Of a stretch of DNA of 64,000 nt, positions 1-9,286 are shown piece after piece; the stretch's first letter is position 1; every line of letters begins with the position of its first letter. The translations under genes and the position numbers were made by a program. The notes beneath the pieces were generated by a model. It saw only the letters and a list, made by a program, of their open reading frames with translations. It had not been told where the DNA came from and searched no databases. The stretch is from Virgibacillus sp. NKC19-3. GTDB taxonomy: Bacteria > Bacillota > Bacilli > Bacillales > Amphibacillaceae. The stretch is from NCBI RefSeq assembly GCF_019837165.1, contig NZ_JAGYHC010000001.1, positions 2,914,001 to 2,978,000 on the forward strand, written 5' to 3'.

Positions 1-309
1 ATTTTATGAATCACCCTTTGGAATTAGTTGGTCATATTAGCTACTCTCTACAATATATAATTTTATGTTAAGAAACAACTGTTTTCTTAAAATTAAATTT
101 TATTTTCAAATAAAATTGTATGATTAACCAGTATCATCTTCAACACCTCTCCCGATCATTGAAACGCTGATCCCTCCTCTATTCACTCAGCACCAATGAT
201 CCCTTTTTCACTCCCCTTTTTTCATGTAATTATAAATATGTATCAACAATTATACCAGCTTATAAAATAAGACCATCTCCATAAAATGAAGACAGCCTTA
301 TATGTTAAT
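1..309. other. Gene-free AT-rich end of window
   Basis: No reading frame with a ribosome binding site was found on either strand, and no convincing hairpin terminator. It lies downstream of the ferredoxin gene. Confidence 0.5.
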
Positions 310-549
310 CTATCTATTTGCGAAAAATTCTTCGGCCTTTTCTAGGAAAACTTCCTGATCAGGTGTTAAATCGTATTCTTCCTCAATCGCATCAACCGGG
401 CATACCGCCTTACATGCCGCACAATCAATGCAAACATCAGGATCTATGTAAAACTGATCCTCGCCTTCTTCGATACAGTCAACCGGACACACACTGACAC
501 ATTCAGCAGACTTCTCCGGTCCACATGGATCTAAAATTACAAAAGCCAT
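310..549 (-). CDS. Bacterial ferredoxin, 7Fe-type cysteine pattern
   Basis: A 79-residue soluble electron carrier. Cysteines at 9, 17, 21 and 25 and at 40, 43, 46 and 50 give the spacing C-x7-C-x3-CP followed by C-x2-C-x2-C-x3-CP. This is the pattern of ferredoxins with one [3Fe-4S] or [4Fe-4S] and one [4Fe-4S] cluster. The C-terminal tail is acidic, as usual for the Bacillaceae protein. The start codon follows a GGGAGG ribosome binding site at good spacing. It appears to be monocistronic. The family is clear; the cluster type is inferred from cysteine spacing, and the redox partner cannot be told from the sequence. Confidence 0.93.
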   Translation of the reverse strand: MAFVILDPCGPEKSAECVSVCPVDCIEEGEDQFYIDPDVCIDCAACKAVCPVDAIEEEYDLTPDQEVFLEKAEEFFANR

Positions 550-647
550 CTATATTAACCTCCCTTATATCCTTTACCAAAAATGAACAAAAGATCCTAC
601 TTCTATTTAATGATACATGACTGAAGTATTGCAAGTAAACAGCTTGC

Positions 648-977
648 TCACCTTTTTTGAAAATATAAATGATAGTGCATAGCACAACCGGGATTAAATG
701 AAGCTTGACAGGAAGGACAACTATTATCACTCGCTAAATATTCATTGATCGTTAAATCTGATCCGCATGCTCCGCATAAAATAGCTTTCTGATCAAAACA
801 CTCTCGTGGCCAAACTTGAATGGTTCCACAGCCATATTCCCTATGACATTGATAGCATGAGAAATAGTCCTGGCAACAATAAAACTTAATTGCGATCCGA
901 TCATTGGCCTGATGATAGTGCCTACAGCGTGTTTCCCTATCAACTGCACCTTTTACCCATTTCCTATTCATCTCCAT
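648..977 (-). CDS. CHY-type zinc finger protein
   Basis: About 109 residues, rich in Cys and His: C-R-H-Y-H near the start, then paired CxxC motifs (FSCYQCH, LCGACG, SCPSC) and a final NPGCAMHYHLYF. This is the zf-CHY fold seen in small bacterial proteins and in eukaryotic Hot13/Pirh2, which binds several zinc ions. A TTG three codons upstream sits only one base from the GAGGGGG ribosome binding site, so the ATG at 977 (about 10 bases away) is the better start. Role in the cell is not known; redox or metal handling is a guess. Confidence 0.85.
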   Translation of the reverse strand: MEMNRKWVKGAVDRETRCRHYHQANDRIAIKFYCCQDYFSCYQCHREYGCGTIQVWPRECFDQKAILCGACGSDLTINEYLASDNSCPSCQASFNPGCAMHYHLYFQKR

Positions 978-1401
978 TTTTGCCAATCCCCCTCATATTA
1001 TAAGCTTTTAATTTTCAACCTCAGGAGAGACCTTCAAGCCAGAACTCCCTTATAAATAGGAATGGAAAAAATAAAAACTCGTTGAAAAGAGCTGTTGTCA
1101 TTTGAAATTGGTTATCGATTTATTGCCTTCCAAGTTTTGCAAATACTATTCTACTCTTAGTTTACACTTGCGAAATGAAAACTACCATTATTTCTTATCC
1201 AAAGTCTTTTTGATTTGCCGGGAAAGTCAAAAGGACATGGTTTTAATGAACCATGTCCTACGATATTATAAATACCTTTTATAACGTAATTACCGTTATT
1301 TCCCTCATATGATCATTTTTCTAAACACAGAAAACTTCCCTATTTTTAAAAAACCCGGTACAGAAAAATATTATCAAGTTTCCGTATGTTTCTAGAGTTC
1401 A
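978..1401. other. Intergenic stretch without a gene
   Basis: Between the CHY protein and the metal-binding lipoprotein. It holds the hairpin annotated separately at 1226-1259. A 60-codon open frame at 1102-1284 (+) has no ribosome binding site and runs through that hairpin, so I do not call it a gene. Confidence 0.5.
1226..1259 (-). terminator. Probable terminator of the metal ABC operon
   Basis: An 11-bp perfect stem (AGGACATGGTT with AACCATGTCCT, loop of six) followed on the minus strand by TTTTGACTTT. It lies about 140 bases past the last gene of the mnt-like operon. The T tract is interrupted, so efficiency is uncertain. Confidence 0.55.
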
Positions 1402-2370
1402 CTAGTCTTCTTCAGGATCTTGAGCGATTCCGTTCAGAATCGTTTGCAGATTGTGCTTCAGATAATCAACATAGGTTTCAGCTGTACCCAAATCACCAGA
1501 GTACAACGTACCGGCAACAGGGACCCCGGTTTCATTTGATACAGTCTCCATTGGTCGCTTATCACCATTGTATTCGTCAAACAGCGCTTTCGGTTCATTT
1601 TCATTCACAAATTCGATAGCCGCTTTAACTTGATCCGGTGTTCCTTCGTCGTTGCCGTCAATTTCCCATATAAATCCTTCTTCCAACCCGTAGTCTTCAG
1701 CTACATATTGAAAAGCTCTTTCGCTTGTGACAATGATACGATCTTCTTCCGGAATGTCGCCGATTTTTTCTTCATATTGCTGGTCAATATCTTCTAATTC
1801 CTCCAAGTAATCGTTCGTGTTTTCTTCATAAACATCCTGATTGTCCGGATCCATTTCGACAAAAGCATCGCGAGCATTTTCTGCCATCTCTATACCCGCT
1901 TTCGGGCTAATAAAAGCATGGGGATTGACTGTCCCTTCATTTTCTTGCAAGCCTCCAAGTTCTTTCTGTTCCAATCCATCCGATAGTGCAAAAACGTTGT
2001 CATCATCTTGATCTTTGTCTGCCGCATTCAGCAGCTTATAAACCCAGTTTTCTTGCTCACCTTCAATACCTTCCAAGTTCCATCCAAAGTAAAAGAAAGC
2101 ATCCGCATCTGCTGTATTTTTCGTGTCATCCGGGGAAGGATCCCACTCATGAGGCTCCTCGCCGGCTGGTATAATGTTATAAACGTCTACCTGATCTCCA
2201 CCTACTTGTTTAACAATATCCGATAAGATGCTGAAGTCACCAACTACCTGAAGTTTCTCATCATCTCCGGAGGAATCACCTTGATTATCACTAGCATCTT
2301 CCTCCCCACAAGCTATTAGTAAAAAAACTGCCATACCACTAATGATAAGTGAAATTAGTACTTTTTTCAT
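1402..2370 (-). CDS. mntA: Metal ABC transporter substrate-binding lipoprotein (Mn/Zn type)
   Basis: A 322-residue cluster A-I metal receptor of the ZnuA/MntA/PsaA family. A signal peptide ends in the lipobox LIAC, so the protein would be anchored outside the membrane by a lipidated Cys. Candidate metal ligands sit in PHEWDPS, NPHAFIS and FDEYNGD, with the usual SERAF motif between them. The mature protein is extremely rich in Asp and Glu, fitting a salt-adapted secreted protein. ATG at 2370 lies 9 bases after AAGGAG; the ATG at 2379 touches the ribosome binding site. It is last in an operon after the ATPase and permease (order as in streptococcal psaBCA). Manganese is favoured by the MntR-like site upstream, but zinc is possible. 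Confidence 0.88.
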   Translation of the reverse strand: MKKVLISLIISGMAVFLLIACGEEDASDNQGDSSGDDEKLQVVGDFSILSDIVKQVGGDQVDVYNIIPAGEEPHEWDPSPDDTKNTADADAFFYFGWNLEGIEGEQENWVYKLLNAADKDQDDDNVFALSDGLEQKELGGLQENEGTVNPHAFISPKAGIEMAENARDAFVEMDPDNQDVYEENTNDYLEELEDIDQQYEEKIGDIPEEDRIIVTSERAFQYVAEDYGLEEGFIWEIDGNDEGTPDQVKAAIEFVNENEPKALFDEYNGDKRPMETVSNETGVPVAGTLYSGDLGTAETYVDYLKHNLQTILNGIAQDPEED

Positions 2371-2393
2371 TCTCTCCATCTCCTTTTCTTTTT

Positions 2394-3254
2394 TTATCTA
2401 TTTATAGCTATTTGCTTCCGTTTTGATCTGATCATACGCCATAGTAATCCTTGCTTGGGTGAAAAGAAAAAAACGAGGGCAAACATAATAAATGATGTAA
2501 TCACAATCACCGCACCAGATTCCAGGTCATGTGCAAAGCTGAAGTACAACCCAACAAGTGAGGCAAGCACCCCAAATAACGAAGATAAGACAAGCATAAC
2601 CCACATTCGATTGGTTAACAGATAGGCCGTGGATGCAGGCGTTACCAGCATCGCCACAACCAGAATAACACCGACAGTCTGCATCGATGCGACAGTTACC
2701 AATGTTAAAAGAATCATCAGCACATAATGAATCAAGCGCGTTGGCAAGCCATAAGCGGCCGCCATAATCGGATCAAATGTAGACACTAGCAATTCCTTAT
2801 AAAAAAGAATGACAACTAGCAACACAATTGCACCGACAATCAACGTCAACCACATATCCGAGGTCTGAACAGCTGTCAAACTGCCGAATAAAATACTATC
2901 CAGACTAACACCACTTTGGGCGTGCCGAATCAAAAGGACCCCTAAAGCCAAAAAGGCCGTAAAAACAATCCCAATCGATGAATCACTCTTGATACGGCTG
3001 TTTTGATTGACATAACCGATGCCCAGAGCAGCTAAAATACCAGCAGCCACCGAGCCGTAAAAGAAATTAATATCAAGCATAAAAGATACAGCAACTCCCG
3101 GAAGCACCGCATGGGAAATCGCATCACCCATTAGTGCTAACCCTCGCAGAACAATAAAACAACCAACTATACCACATATGATGCCAACCATGACCGATGT
3201 GAATAATGCTTTTTGCATAAAACCATACTGCATAATATCCGATATAAATTCCAT
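2394..3254 (-). CDS. mntC: Metal ABC transporter permease (ABC-3 family)
   Basis: A 286-residue integral membrane protein with eight or nine hydrophobic segments, typical of the ZnuB/MntC family. The conserved stretch GDAISHAVLPGVAVSF near residue 40 and the VGVILVVAMLVTPASTAYL block are visible. It forms the channel of the importer with the ATPase encoded just upstream; the two genes share one base (TAATG), implying translational coupling. The C-terminus is basic and cytoplasmic. The metal cannot be read from the permease alone. Confidence 0.9.
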   Translation of the reverse strand: MEFISDIMQYGFMQKALFTSVMVGIICGIVGCFIVLRGLALMGDAISHAVLPGVAVSFMLDINFFYGSVAAGILAALGIGYVNQNSRIKSDSSIGIVFTAFLALGVLLIRHAQSGVSLDSILFGSLTAVQTSDMWLTLIVGAIVLLVVILFYKELLVSTFDPIMAAAYGLPTRLIHYVLMILLTLVTVASMQTVGVILVVAMLVTPASTAYLLTNRMWVMLVLSSLFGVLASLVGLYFSFAHDLESGAVIVITSFIMFALVFFFSPKQGLLWRMIRSKRKQIAINR

Positions 3255-4006
3255 TAACGATCAGCTCCCATCGTTTGTAAAAATGGAAACTGCGTTTGAT
3301 AAGCCTTTGTAATCGTCTCTGGATTTAGAACCGTTTTTGTCGGTCCAGATTCAATTAGTTCCACATTAATCAATACCAGATCATCAAAGTAGTCCTCCGC
3401 CTTTGAAAGGTCATGATGGATAACAATGACTGTGTTTCCATTATCACGTAATTCCTTGAGAACACGAATAATCGTCTCCTCACTGGAAGCATCAATTCCC
3501 ACAAAAGGTTCATCAAGGAAAAACAACTGAGCCTCTTGGGCTAAAGCACGTGCCAGAAAGACACGCTGTTGTTGTCCGCCTGATAATTCCCCGATTTGAC
3601 GCTTTTTATAGTCACCAAGTCCAACTTGCTCCAAACTCTCAGATGCCCTTTTTCGATCCGCTTTTTTGGGACGGTGAAAAACCCCAAGCTTTGGATAAGT
3701 TCCCAGTAACACAGTATCCAGTACGTTAATTGGGAAATCCCAATCGATATTATTACGCTGCGGTACATATGCGACCTTTTTACGCATGTGATTGGCGGGC
3801 TTGCCATAAATTTCTACGCTCCCGCTATCTTTTGATATTAGACCAAGCGCTGCTTTCATTAACGTAGATTTACCTGCGCCATTCGGACCAATCACACCAG
3901 TCAACCTTCCTTGCTGAATGTGAAAGTTGATGTTGTTAAGTGCGGTGTGATCCCCATAAGAAACCGTTAAATGTTGAACTGATAATGCCGCTTCCGTATT
4001 ACCCAT
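3254..4006 (-). CDS. mntB: Metal ABC transporter ATP-binding protein
   Basis: A 250-residue ABC ATPase with Walker A (GPNGAGKST, near residue 41), Q-loop (VPQRNN), signature (LSGGQQQR), Walker B (LFFLDEPF) and the switch His (VIHHD). It energises the permease encoded next. ATG at 4006 has six bases to AGAAGGG, while the ATG at 4012 abuts it, so the shorter form is chosen. It is the first gene of the three-gene operon and lies directly behind the promoter and MntR-like palindrome. Confidence 0.92.
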   Translation of the reverse strand: MGNTEAALSVQHLTVSYGDHTALNNINFHIQQGRLTGVIGPNGAGKSTLMKAALGLISKDSGSVEIYGKPANHMRKKVAYVPQRNNIDWDFPINVLDTVLLGTYPKLGVFHRPKKADRKRASESLEQVGLGDYKKRQIGELSGGQQQRVFLARALAQEAQLFFLDEPFVGIDASSEETIIRVLKELRDNGNTVIVIHHDLSKAEDYFDDLVLINVELIESGPTKTVLNPETITKAYQTQFPFLQTMGADR

Positions 4007-4102
4007 CTTCATCCCTTCTTTTCTATATCATTATCATTTCTAATTGTGTAAAATTCTAACAATTTGTGTACATGCAGTTAATTTGAACTAACTATATTGT
4101 GT

Positions 4103-4131
4103 AGTATAAAAGACATTTAATTAGATGTCAA
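4103..4131 (-). promoter_or_regulatory. Sigma-A promoter of the metal ABC operon
   Basis: On the minus strand TTGACA (4126-4131) and TATACT (4103-4108) are separated by exactly 17 bases, about 100 bases before the ATPase start. Confidence 0.8.
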
Positions 4132-4139
4132 CAATTAAA

Positions 4140-4153
4140 TTGCCTAAAGGCAA
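4140..4153. promoter_or_regulatory. MntR/DtxR-type operator candidate
   Basis: The 14-base palindrome TTGCCTAAAGGCAA (imperfect only at the centre) lies nine bases upstream of the -35 element. It resembles the TTTGCCTTAAGG-type sites bound by Bacillus MntR. Its place upstream of -35 is unusual for a simple repressor. The assignment is by similarity only. Confidence 0.5.
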
Positions 4154-4410
4154 CTTTGTACACACGTTATAGTTTACTCTTCTGAATGTGATGTTTGTCG
4201 ATTTGAAAAAGAGGATATTCTATTATCGTAATACCCTTTTTCGCGTTCTAACACGCTTATGCTGCTCGTTATTATATGTTGTTTTTATTGAAACATACGG
4301 CTGTTAAACTTATTCCAAGTCAACCGTGCATTCATCAAGATGTCCGATATGTTTAACCAACTTGGCCTATGGGAAAAAAGTAATATATCGCTGAAAAGGA
4401 GTTTTTGAAG

Positions 4411-4608
4411 TTGAAAAAATATAGTGTAACACCAAATGCGGATGTGTCTGGGTGGTTTATAAAATTGGAGGATGTTGCAGCAGAAGAAGAATATTTCTCC
4501 AAGGATGATGCCATCCAAGCTGCTGAAAAAATGGCACAGGAAAATAGTCCAAGTAAACTGGAAATATTGGACAAGTATCATACTGTTATCGAAGAAAAAA
4601 CGTATTAA
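4411..4608 (+). CDS. DUF2188 family small protein
   Basis: A 65-residue soluble protein starting MKKYSVTPN, with the central GWFIKLEDVAAEEEYFSKDDAI block and a basic/acidic helix typical of DUF2188. The family binds no known ligand; a DNA- or RNA-related role has been suggested only by fold. A TTG at 4411 lies nine bases after AAAAGGAG, whereas the TTG at 4405 is only three away, so 4411 is chosen. It converges on topB with a shared terminator. Confidence 0.75.
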   Translation: MKKYSVTPNADVSGWFIKLEDVAAEEEYFSKDDAIQAAEKMAQENSPSKLEILDKYHTVIEEKTY

Positions 4609-4610
4609 GC

Positions 4611-4644
4611 AAAAATCCCAAAAGCGGCTTTTGGGATTTTTTTT
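4611..4644. terminator. Bidirectional terminator between DUF2188 gene and topB
   Basis: Stem AAATCCCAAAAGC with GCTTTTGGGATTT, with a T run on the plus strand and an A run (T on minus) on the other side. It can serve both convergent genes. Confidence 0.85.
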
Positions 4645-4647
4645 GAA

Positions 4648-6822
4648 CTATTTATTTTTTAATTTTGCCAACTGTTCTGCCATTGCATTATTCTTAAAAC
4701 CATCATCCTGGTTGTTCAAATATTTATTGACATCTTTTTTCGATACTTTGTGCTTTTTCTCTTGCTGTTTGCGCGCCTCAAAGGTAGAAAGTTTCTCACG
4801 ATGTCCACATTTACACATGAACATTTGCCCTTGTCCTTCGCCACGTAATTCCATGCGTTTATGACAGTTCGGACAGCGTGCATTCGTTTGTTTGGCAATA
4901 TTTTTCTTGTATCCACAGGAGCGATCCTGGCAAACAAGCATGCGCCCTTTTTTATTGTTGATTTCCAGCATAAGCTTTCCACAATCCGGACATTTGGTTC
5001 CAGTCATGTTATCATGCTTGAAGTTCTCATCACTATTTTTGATTTCCTGCACAACATCTCGTGCATAGGTCTTCATTTCGGAAATAAAACGGTTCTTATC
5101 TAGCTTTCCTTCTGCAATAGAGCTGAGCTTATCTTCCCATTCTGCTGTTAATGCAGGGGATCTTAGGTCTTCCGGTACAAGATGAAGCAATTGACGACCT
5201 TTGGATGTTAGGAAAATATGCTTCCCCTTCATTTCCATGTACATCCCATTGAACAGTTTTTCAATAATATCAGCACGCGTTGCAACGGTTCCAAGCCCGC
5301 CGGTTTTATTGATAGTACCGGCCAGATGCTTTTCATCCGAGCTCATATAGCGTACGGGATTTTCCATTGCTTGAAGTAATGCCCCTTCTGTAAAACGCTC
5401 CGGTGGTTTTGTTTCCCCACTCGTTATAGTCATGCGTAAATGAGAAAATGTGTCGCCTTTCTTGACAGTTGGCAGAGCCTGATCTTCCTCCCCATCCTCA
5501 TCTTCATCGCGATTATTGTAGATTTCTTTCCATCCTTGCTTTTTAACGGTTTTTCCTTTCGCAACAAAGTGTTCCTTTTCTATTTGGGCTGTAATTTGGG
5601 TCTGTTCATATTCATATGGATCAGACAATACAGCCAGGAAACGCTTCACAACAAGGTCATATATTTTTCTTTCTTGATCATTCAATTTACTTAAAATAAC
5701 ATGCTGCTCTGTGGGGATAATCGCATGGTGATCAGAAACTTTCGTATCATCTACCACGGATTTTGGCAACTTGAGATCCTTTTTCATTATTTTCCCTGAT
5801 GTCTTTGCGTATTGATCCACTCCACATGCTTTCACACGATCCTTCAATGTCGGTACCACATCTGTAGAAATCACCCGTGAATCCGTTCGTGGATAGGTTA
5901 GCACCTTATGCTGTTCATATAATTTTTGCATAAGAGATAAGGTTTGCTTTCCTGAATAACCGAAAATTCGGTTTGCATCCCGCTGTAGTTCTGTCAAATC
6001 ATAGAGTTGCGGGGCATGTTTCTTCTTAAAGGATTTTTGCACATCAACAACTTCCGCATGCTTATTCTTCAGTTGTCCCAGAAGACACTCTGCCCTCTCC
6101 TTGGAAAATAGACGGCTATTCTTTTTTCCGTCTTGCCAAGTAAACGTAAACCCTTGATCCGTCTTCGCTTGGATTCCATAAAATTGTTGTGGTTTAAACT
6201 CCTTAATTTCCTTTTCCCGCTTAGCAATCATGGCAAGTGTTGGTGTTTGCACTCTCCCTGTTGATAGCTGTGCGTTAAATTTCGTTGTCAATGCACGGGT
6301 TGCGTTCAAACCAACATACCAATCCGCTTCGGAGCGAGCAACTGCAGAAGCATATAAATCTTCATATTTTTTACCTGGCTTTAGCTGCTTAAATCCATCA
6401 CGGATCGCTTTATCGGTAACGGATGAAATCCATAAACGCTTCACTGGTTTATGATTGCGAGCCTTTTCTAAAATCCAACGCGCAACCAGCTCCCCTTCAC
6501 GCCCGGCATCTGTTGCAATCACAACTTCGCCCACATCCTTACGATTAAGCTGTGCTTTTACAGCATTAAACTGTTTGCTGGTTTTCTTTATAACAACCAG
6601 ATTCAACGGATCCGGTAACATCGGCAAGTCATCCAATTTCCATGTTTTATATTTTTCATCATAGACTTCAGGATCAGCTAATGTAACTAAATGTCCGAGC
6701 GCCCATGTCACAATATAGTTTGTCCCTTCCATATAACCATTGCCTTTTTGATTGCATTTTAAAACGCGGGCAATATCACGGCCAACAGAAGGCTTTTCTG
6801 CTAATACGACTGTTTTACTCAT
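4648..6822 (-). CDS. topB: DNA topoisomerase III
   Basis: A 724-residue type IA topoisomerase. The TOPRIM domain begins at VVLAEKPSVGRDIA and includes the metal-binding TDAGREGE. The active tyrosine is Y310 in LTYPRTDSRV. The C-terminal tail carries zinc-ribbon-like pairs (CPDCG, a second CPNCH and CKCG). Full length for the Bacillus TopB family. It passes single strands to decatenate DNA and resolve recombination intermediates, usually with a RecQ helicase. ATG at 6822 follows AAAGGA. Monocistronic. Confidence 0.96.
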   Translation of the reverse strand: MSKTVVLAEKPSVGRDIARVLKCNQKGNGYMEGTNYIVTWALGHLVTLADPEVYDEKYKTWKLDDLPMLPDPLNLVVIKKTSKQFNAVKAQLNRKDVGEVVIATDAGREGELVARWILEKARNHKPVKRLWISSVTDKAIRDGFKQLKPGKKYEDLYASAVARSEADWYVGLNATRALTTKFNAQLSTGRVQTPTLAMIAKREKEIKEFKPQQFYGIQAKTDQGFTFTWQDGKKNSRLFSKERAECLLGQLKNKHAEVVDVQKSFKKKHAPQLYDLTELQRDANRIFGYSGKQTLSLMQKLYEQHKVLTYPRTDSRVISTDVVPTLKDRVKACGVDQYAKTSGKIMKKDLKLPKSVVDDTKVSDHHAIIPTEQHVILSKLNDQERKIYDLVVKRFLAVLSDPYEYEQTQITAQIEKEHFVAKGKTVKKQGWKEIYNNRDEDEDGEEDQALPTVKKGDTFSHLRMTITSGETKPPERFTEGALLQAMENPVRYMSSDEKHLAGTINKTGGLGTVATRADIIEKLFNGMYMEMKGKHIFLTSKGRQLLHLVPEDLRSPALTAEWEDKLSSIAEGKLDKNRFISEMKTYARDVVQEIKNSDENFKHDNMTGTKCPDCGKLMLEINNKKGRMLVCQDRSCGYKKNIAKQTNARCPNCHKRMELRGEGQGQMFMCKCGHREKLSTFEARKQQEKKHKVSKKDVNKYLNNQDDGFKNNAMAEQLAKLKNK

Positions 6823-6974
6823 CTTCGAAAATCCTTTCTCTTCTTAGAAAACATCTATTCCTACTTTACCATAAATAACGTCACATTGCAGATTAGGTGC
6901 GGCTATGTCCACGCACAACCAATTAGGCCTATTGCATACAATGTATCTAGAAATATAGCAAAGGAATTGGTAGT

Positions 6975-7598
6975 ATGATTTTTTATATGGGATTAGTTTT
7001 CCTCGTTATTGCTGTTAGCCTGGATGGGTTCGGGGTAGGTGTCACATATGGCATGCGAAAAATTCGCGTACCGCTTCTTGGCTTATTTATTATAATGCTA
7101 TGTTCCGGTGTCATCGTCCTATTAGCAATGACGACCGGAAATATACTTCGTTCGTTTATCTCGCCGGGGGGTGCACAAGTGCTTGGAGGCGCCATCTTAA
7201 TATTGTTAGGATGCTTTTCTTTATATAATAGTATTCGTCCAAAACAAGCGGAATCGACCACAACATCACGCTTAAATATTAAAAAACCAAATATTTTTAC
7301 GACTATTCTTAAGCTACCGGATCAAGCGGACCTTGATCAATCCGGTATAATTTCCCCAAATGAAGCACTCTTGCTTGGTGTTGCACTTGCACTGGATGCA
7401 TTCGGAGCCGGAATTGGTGCATCAATGCTTGGTTATTCGCCAATTCTCACTGCTTTTCTTATTGCATTGATGAGCGGATTATTTGTTTTCTTTGGTATTC
7501 AAACAGGTATGCTTTTAGCTAAAAATAAATATATGCAGCGTCTGACCTATGTGCCGCCGCTCTTGCTAATCGCGCTTGGGATTTTTAATATTTTATAA
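6975..7598 (+). CDS. ytaF: YtaF, MntP-like sporulation membrane protein
   Basis: A 207-residue membrane protein with six hydrophobic helices arranged as two related halves, each with an acidic motif (VSLDGFGVGVTYG near residue 15 and ALALDAFGAGIG near residue 140), as in the manganese exporter MntP. The longer cytoplasmic loop with LDQSGIISPNEA is typical of YtaF, which is conserved in spore formers. Transport of divalent metal is inferred from the MntP fold. AAAGGA lies ten bases before the ATG. The IS200/IS605 element begins only a dozen bases after its stop codon, and the gene looks intact. Confidence 0.88.
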   Translation: MIFYMGLVFLVIAVSLDGFGVGVTYGMRKIRVPLLGLFIIMLCSGVIVLLAMTTGNILRSFISPGGAQVLGGAILILLGCFSLYNSIRPKQAESTTTSRLNIKKPNIFTTILKLPDQADLDQSGIISPNEALLLGVALALDAFGAGIGASMLGYSPILTAFLIALMSGLFVFFGIQTGMLLAKNKYMQRLTYVPPLLLIALGIFNIL

Positions 7599-7613
7599 TG
7601 TTTTAACGTACTT

Positions 7614-7677
7614 CCGAAAGAAGTCTCCCCCTTCTGAAGGTCGTAGCTTAGGCGGTAAGGGGGGAGATGAATTTCGG
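7614..7677. repeat. Left-end hairpin of the IS element
   Basis: CCGAAA..TCTCCCCC pairs with GGGGGGAGA..TTTCGG around a loop of about 27 bases. TnpA of this family binds such imperfect hairpins and cuts nearby single-stranded DNA. Confidence 0.7.
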
Positions 7678-7764
7678 GTGGGCGACGGCCCAAAGGCTTT
7701 TTCTTTTGTCTTTTTTCTCAATGTGTTATAATCAGTATTATAGAGATTAGGGACTGATATAGAA

Positions 7765-8163
7765 ATGAAATTGGACAGTAATAATCATTCGGTATTCTTG
7801 ATGTATTACCATCTTGTGTTAGTTGTGAAATATCGAAGGAAAGTGATAGATGATACCATTTCAGGCTATGCCCATGATAAATTTGTGTCGTTGAGTGAAA
7901 AATATAATATTACATTGGTGGAATGGAATCACGATATGGACCATATTCATATTTTGTTCAAAGCACAACCTAACAGTGAGTTATCGAAATTCATCAATGC
8001 CTATAAAAGTGCTAGTTCAAGAATTATTAAGAAGGATTTTCCTCATGTTCGTAAAAAGTTATGGAAAGAAATGTTTTGGTCAAGAAGCTTCTGTTTGTTG
8101 ACGACTGGCGGCTCACCTATTGAAGTGATAAAAGAGTATATTGAAAATCAAGGGGTAAAGTGA
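7765..8163 (+). CDS. tnpA: IS200/IS605 Y1 transposase TnpA
   Basis: A 132-residue HUH-type single-strand transposase. The metal-binding His-x-His is in DMDHIHILFK, and the nucleophilic Tyr is in the C-terminal KEYIENQG helix. Length is normal and the frame intact, so it could still be active. It precedes tnpB by 11 bases with a ribosome binding site (GAGGTGAG) for the second gene. Confidence 0.93.
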   Translation: MKLDSNNHSVFLMYYHLVLVVKYRRKVIDDTISGYAHDKFVSLSEKYNITLVEWNHDMDHIHILFKAQPNSELSKFINAYKSASSRIIKKDFPHVRKKLWKEMFWSRSFCLLTTGGSPIEVIKEYIENQGVK

Positions 8164-8174
8164 GGTGAGTTGAT

Positions 8175-9286
8175 ATGGTTAAACAACACAAAGCGTATAA
8201 GTTTCGATTATACCCAACAAAAGAACAGGCATTAGTAATACGCAAAACCTTTGGTTGTGTTCGCTTTGTCTATAACAAAATGTTATCTGAACGAAAAGAA
8301 ACATATGAAAGCCTAAAAGATGATAAAGAAGCACGAAAAAAGGTGAAACATCCAACTCCCGCAACATACAAAAAAGAATACGAATGGCTAAAAGAAGTAG
8401 ATTCTTTAGCATTGGCGAACGCACAACTAAATGTAGATAAGGCTTATAAAGCCTTCTTCAAGGGGGATGCCAAATTCCCAAAATTCAAAAGTAAACGACA
8501 TAAGCAGAGCTACACAACCAATGTTGTCAATGAAAATACTCAGTTGTTGGATGGTCACATCAAATTACCTAAATTGAAAATGATCAAAATCAAGCAACAT
8601 CGAGCAATCCCTTCGGAGCACAAAATCAAATCCTGTACCTTGTCTATGACTGCATCAGGAAAATACTTTATTTCGATTCTTACAGCGTGCGAGAAGGAGA
8701 TTGAAAGTAAAGAAATTAAAAACGTAGTTGGTTTAGATTTTGCGATGGACGGGTTATTTGTAGATAGCGAGGGTAAGAAAGCCAATTATCCGAAGTTTTA
8801 TCGACAAATGCTTGAAAAATTAGCACAAGAACAACGTAACCTTTCTCGTAAAAAGAAAGGCTCTTCAAATTGGAATAAACAACGCATTCGAGTGGCAAAA
8901 GTTAACGAAAAAGTTGCAAATCAACGCAAGAACTTTCTTCACCATAAATCAAAAGAATTCGTAACAAACTATGATGCTGTTGTGGTTGAAGATTTAGATA
9001 TGAAAGGGATGTCACAAGCGCTAAAGTTTGGTAAAAGTGTCGCTGGTAATGGATGGGGAATGTTTACTTCTTTCTTACAGTACAAACTAAAAGAACAAGG
9101 AAAACAACTAAAAAAAAAGATAAATGGTTTCCATCTACAAAAACCTGTTCGAAATGTGGTTCCGTTAAAGAAGTAGCATTATCAGAACGTACCTACCACT
9201 GTACTTGTGGACTAACACTAGATCGAGACTACAATGCAGCACTCAATATAAAAAGAGAAGGTATTCGCTTATTAGCAACTGCCTAA
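8175..9286 (+). pseudogene. tnpB: TnpB RNA-guided nuclease, reading frame split at an A9 run
   Basis: Frame 0 (8175-9176) encodes 333 residues with the N-terminal HTH, RuvC Asp188 (GLDFAMDG) and Glu272 (VVVEDLDM). After Lys315 it runs into an unrelated tail and stops. The missing C-terminus ([14 protein letters not shown] zinc ribbon, CTCG, and the third RuvC Asp in [11 protein letters not shown]) lies in the -1 frame up to 9286. A shift at the run of nine A (9110-9118) would restore a product of about 370 residues, the normal TnpB length. The run contains A AAA AAG (9113-9119) in the zero-frame phase, the heptamer used by E. coli dnaX. Either a homopolymer indel has killed the gene or -1 frameshifting makes the full protein. 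Sequencing error is also possible. Confidence 0.8.

Noticed and set aside
1102-1284. 60-codon frame on the plus strand
   Set aside because: No ribosome binding site, and it crosses the hairpin that serves as the terminator of the opposite operon.
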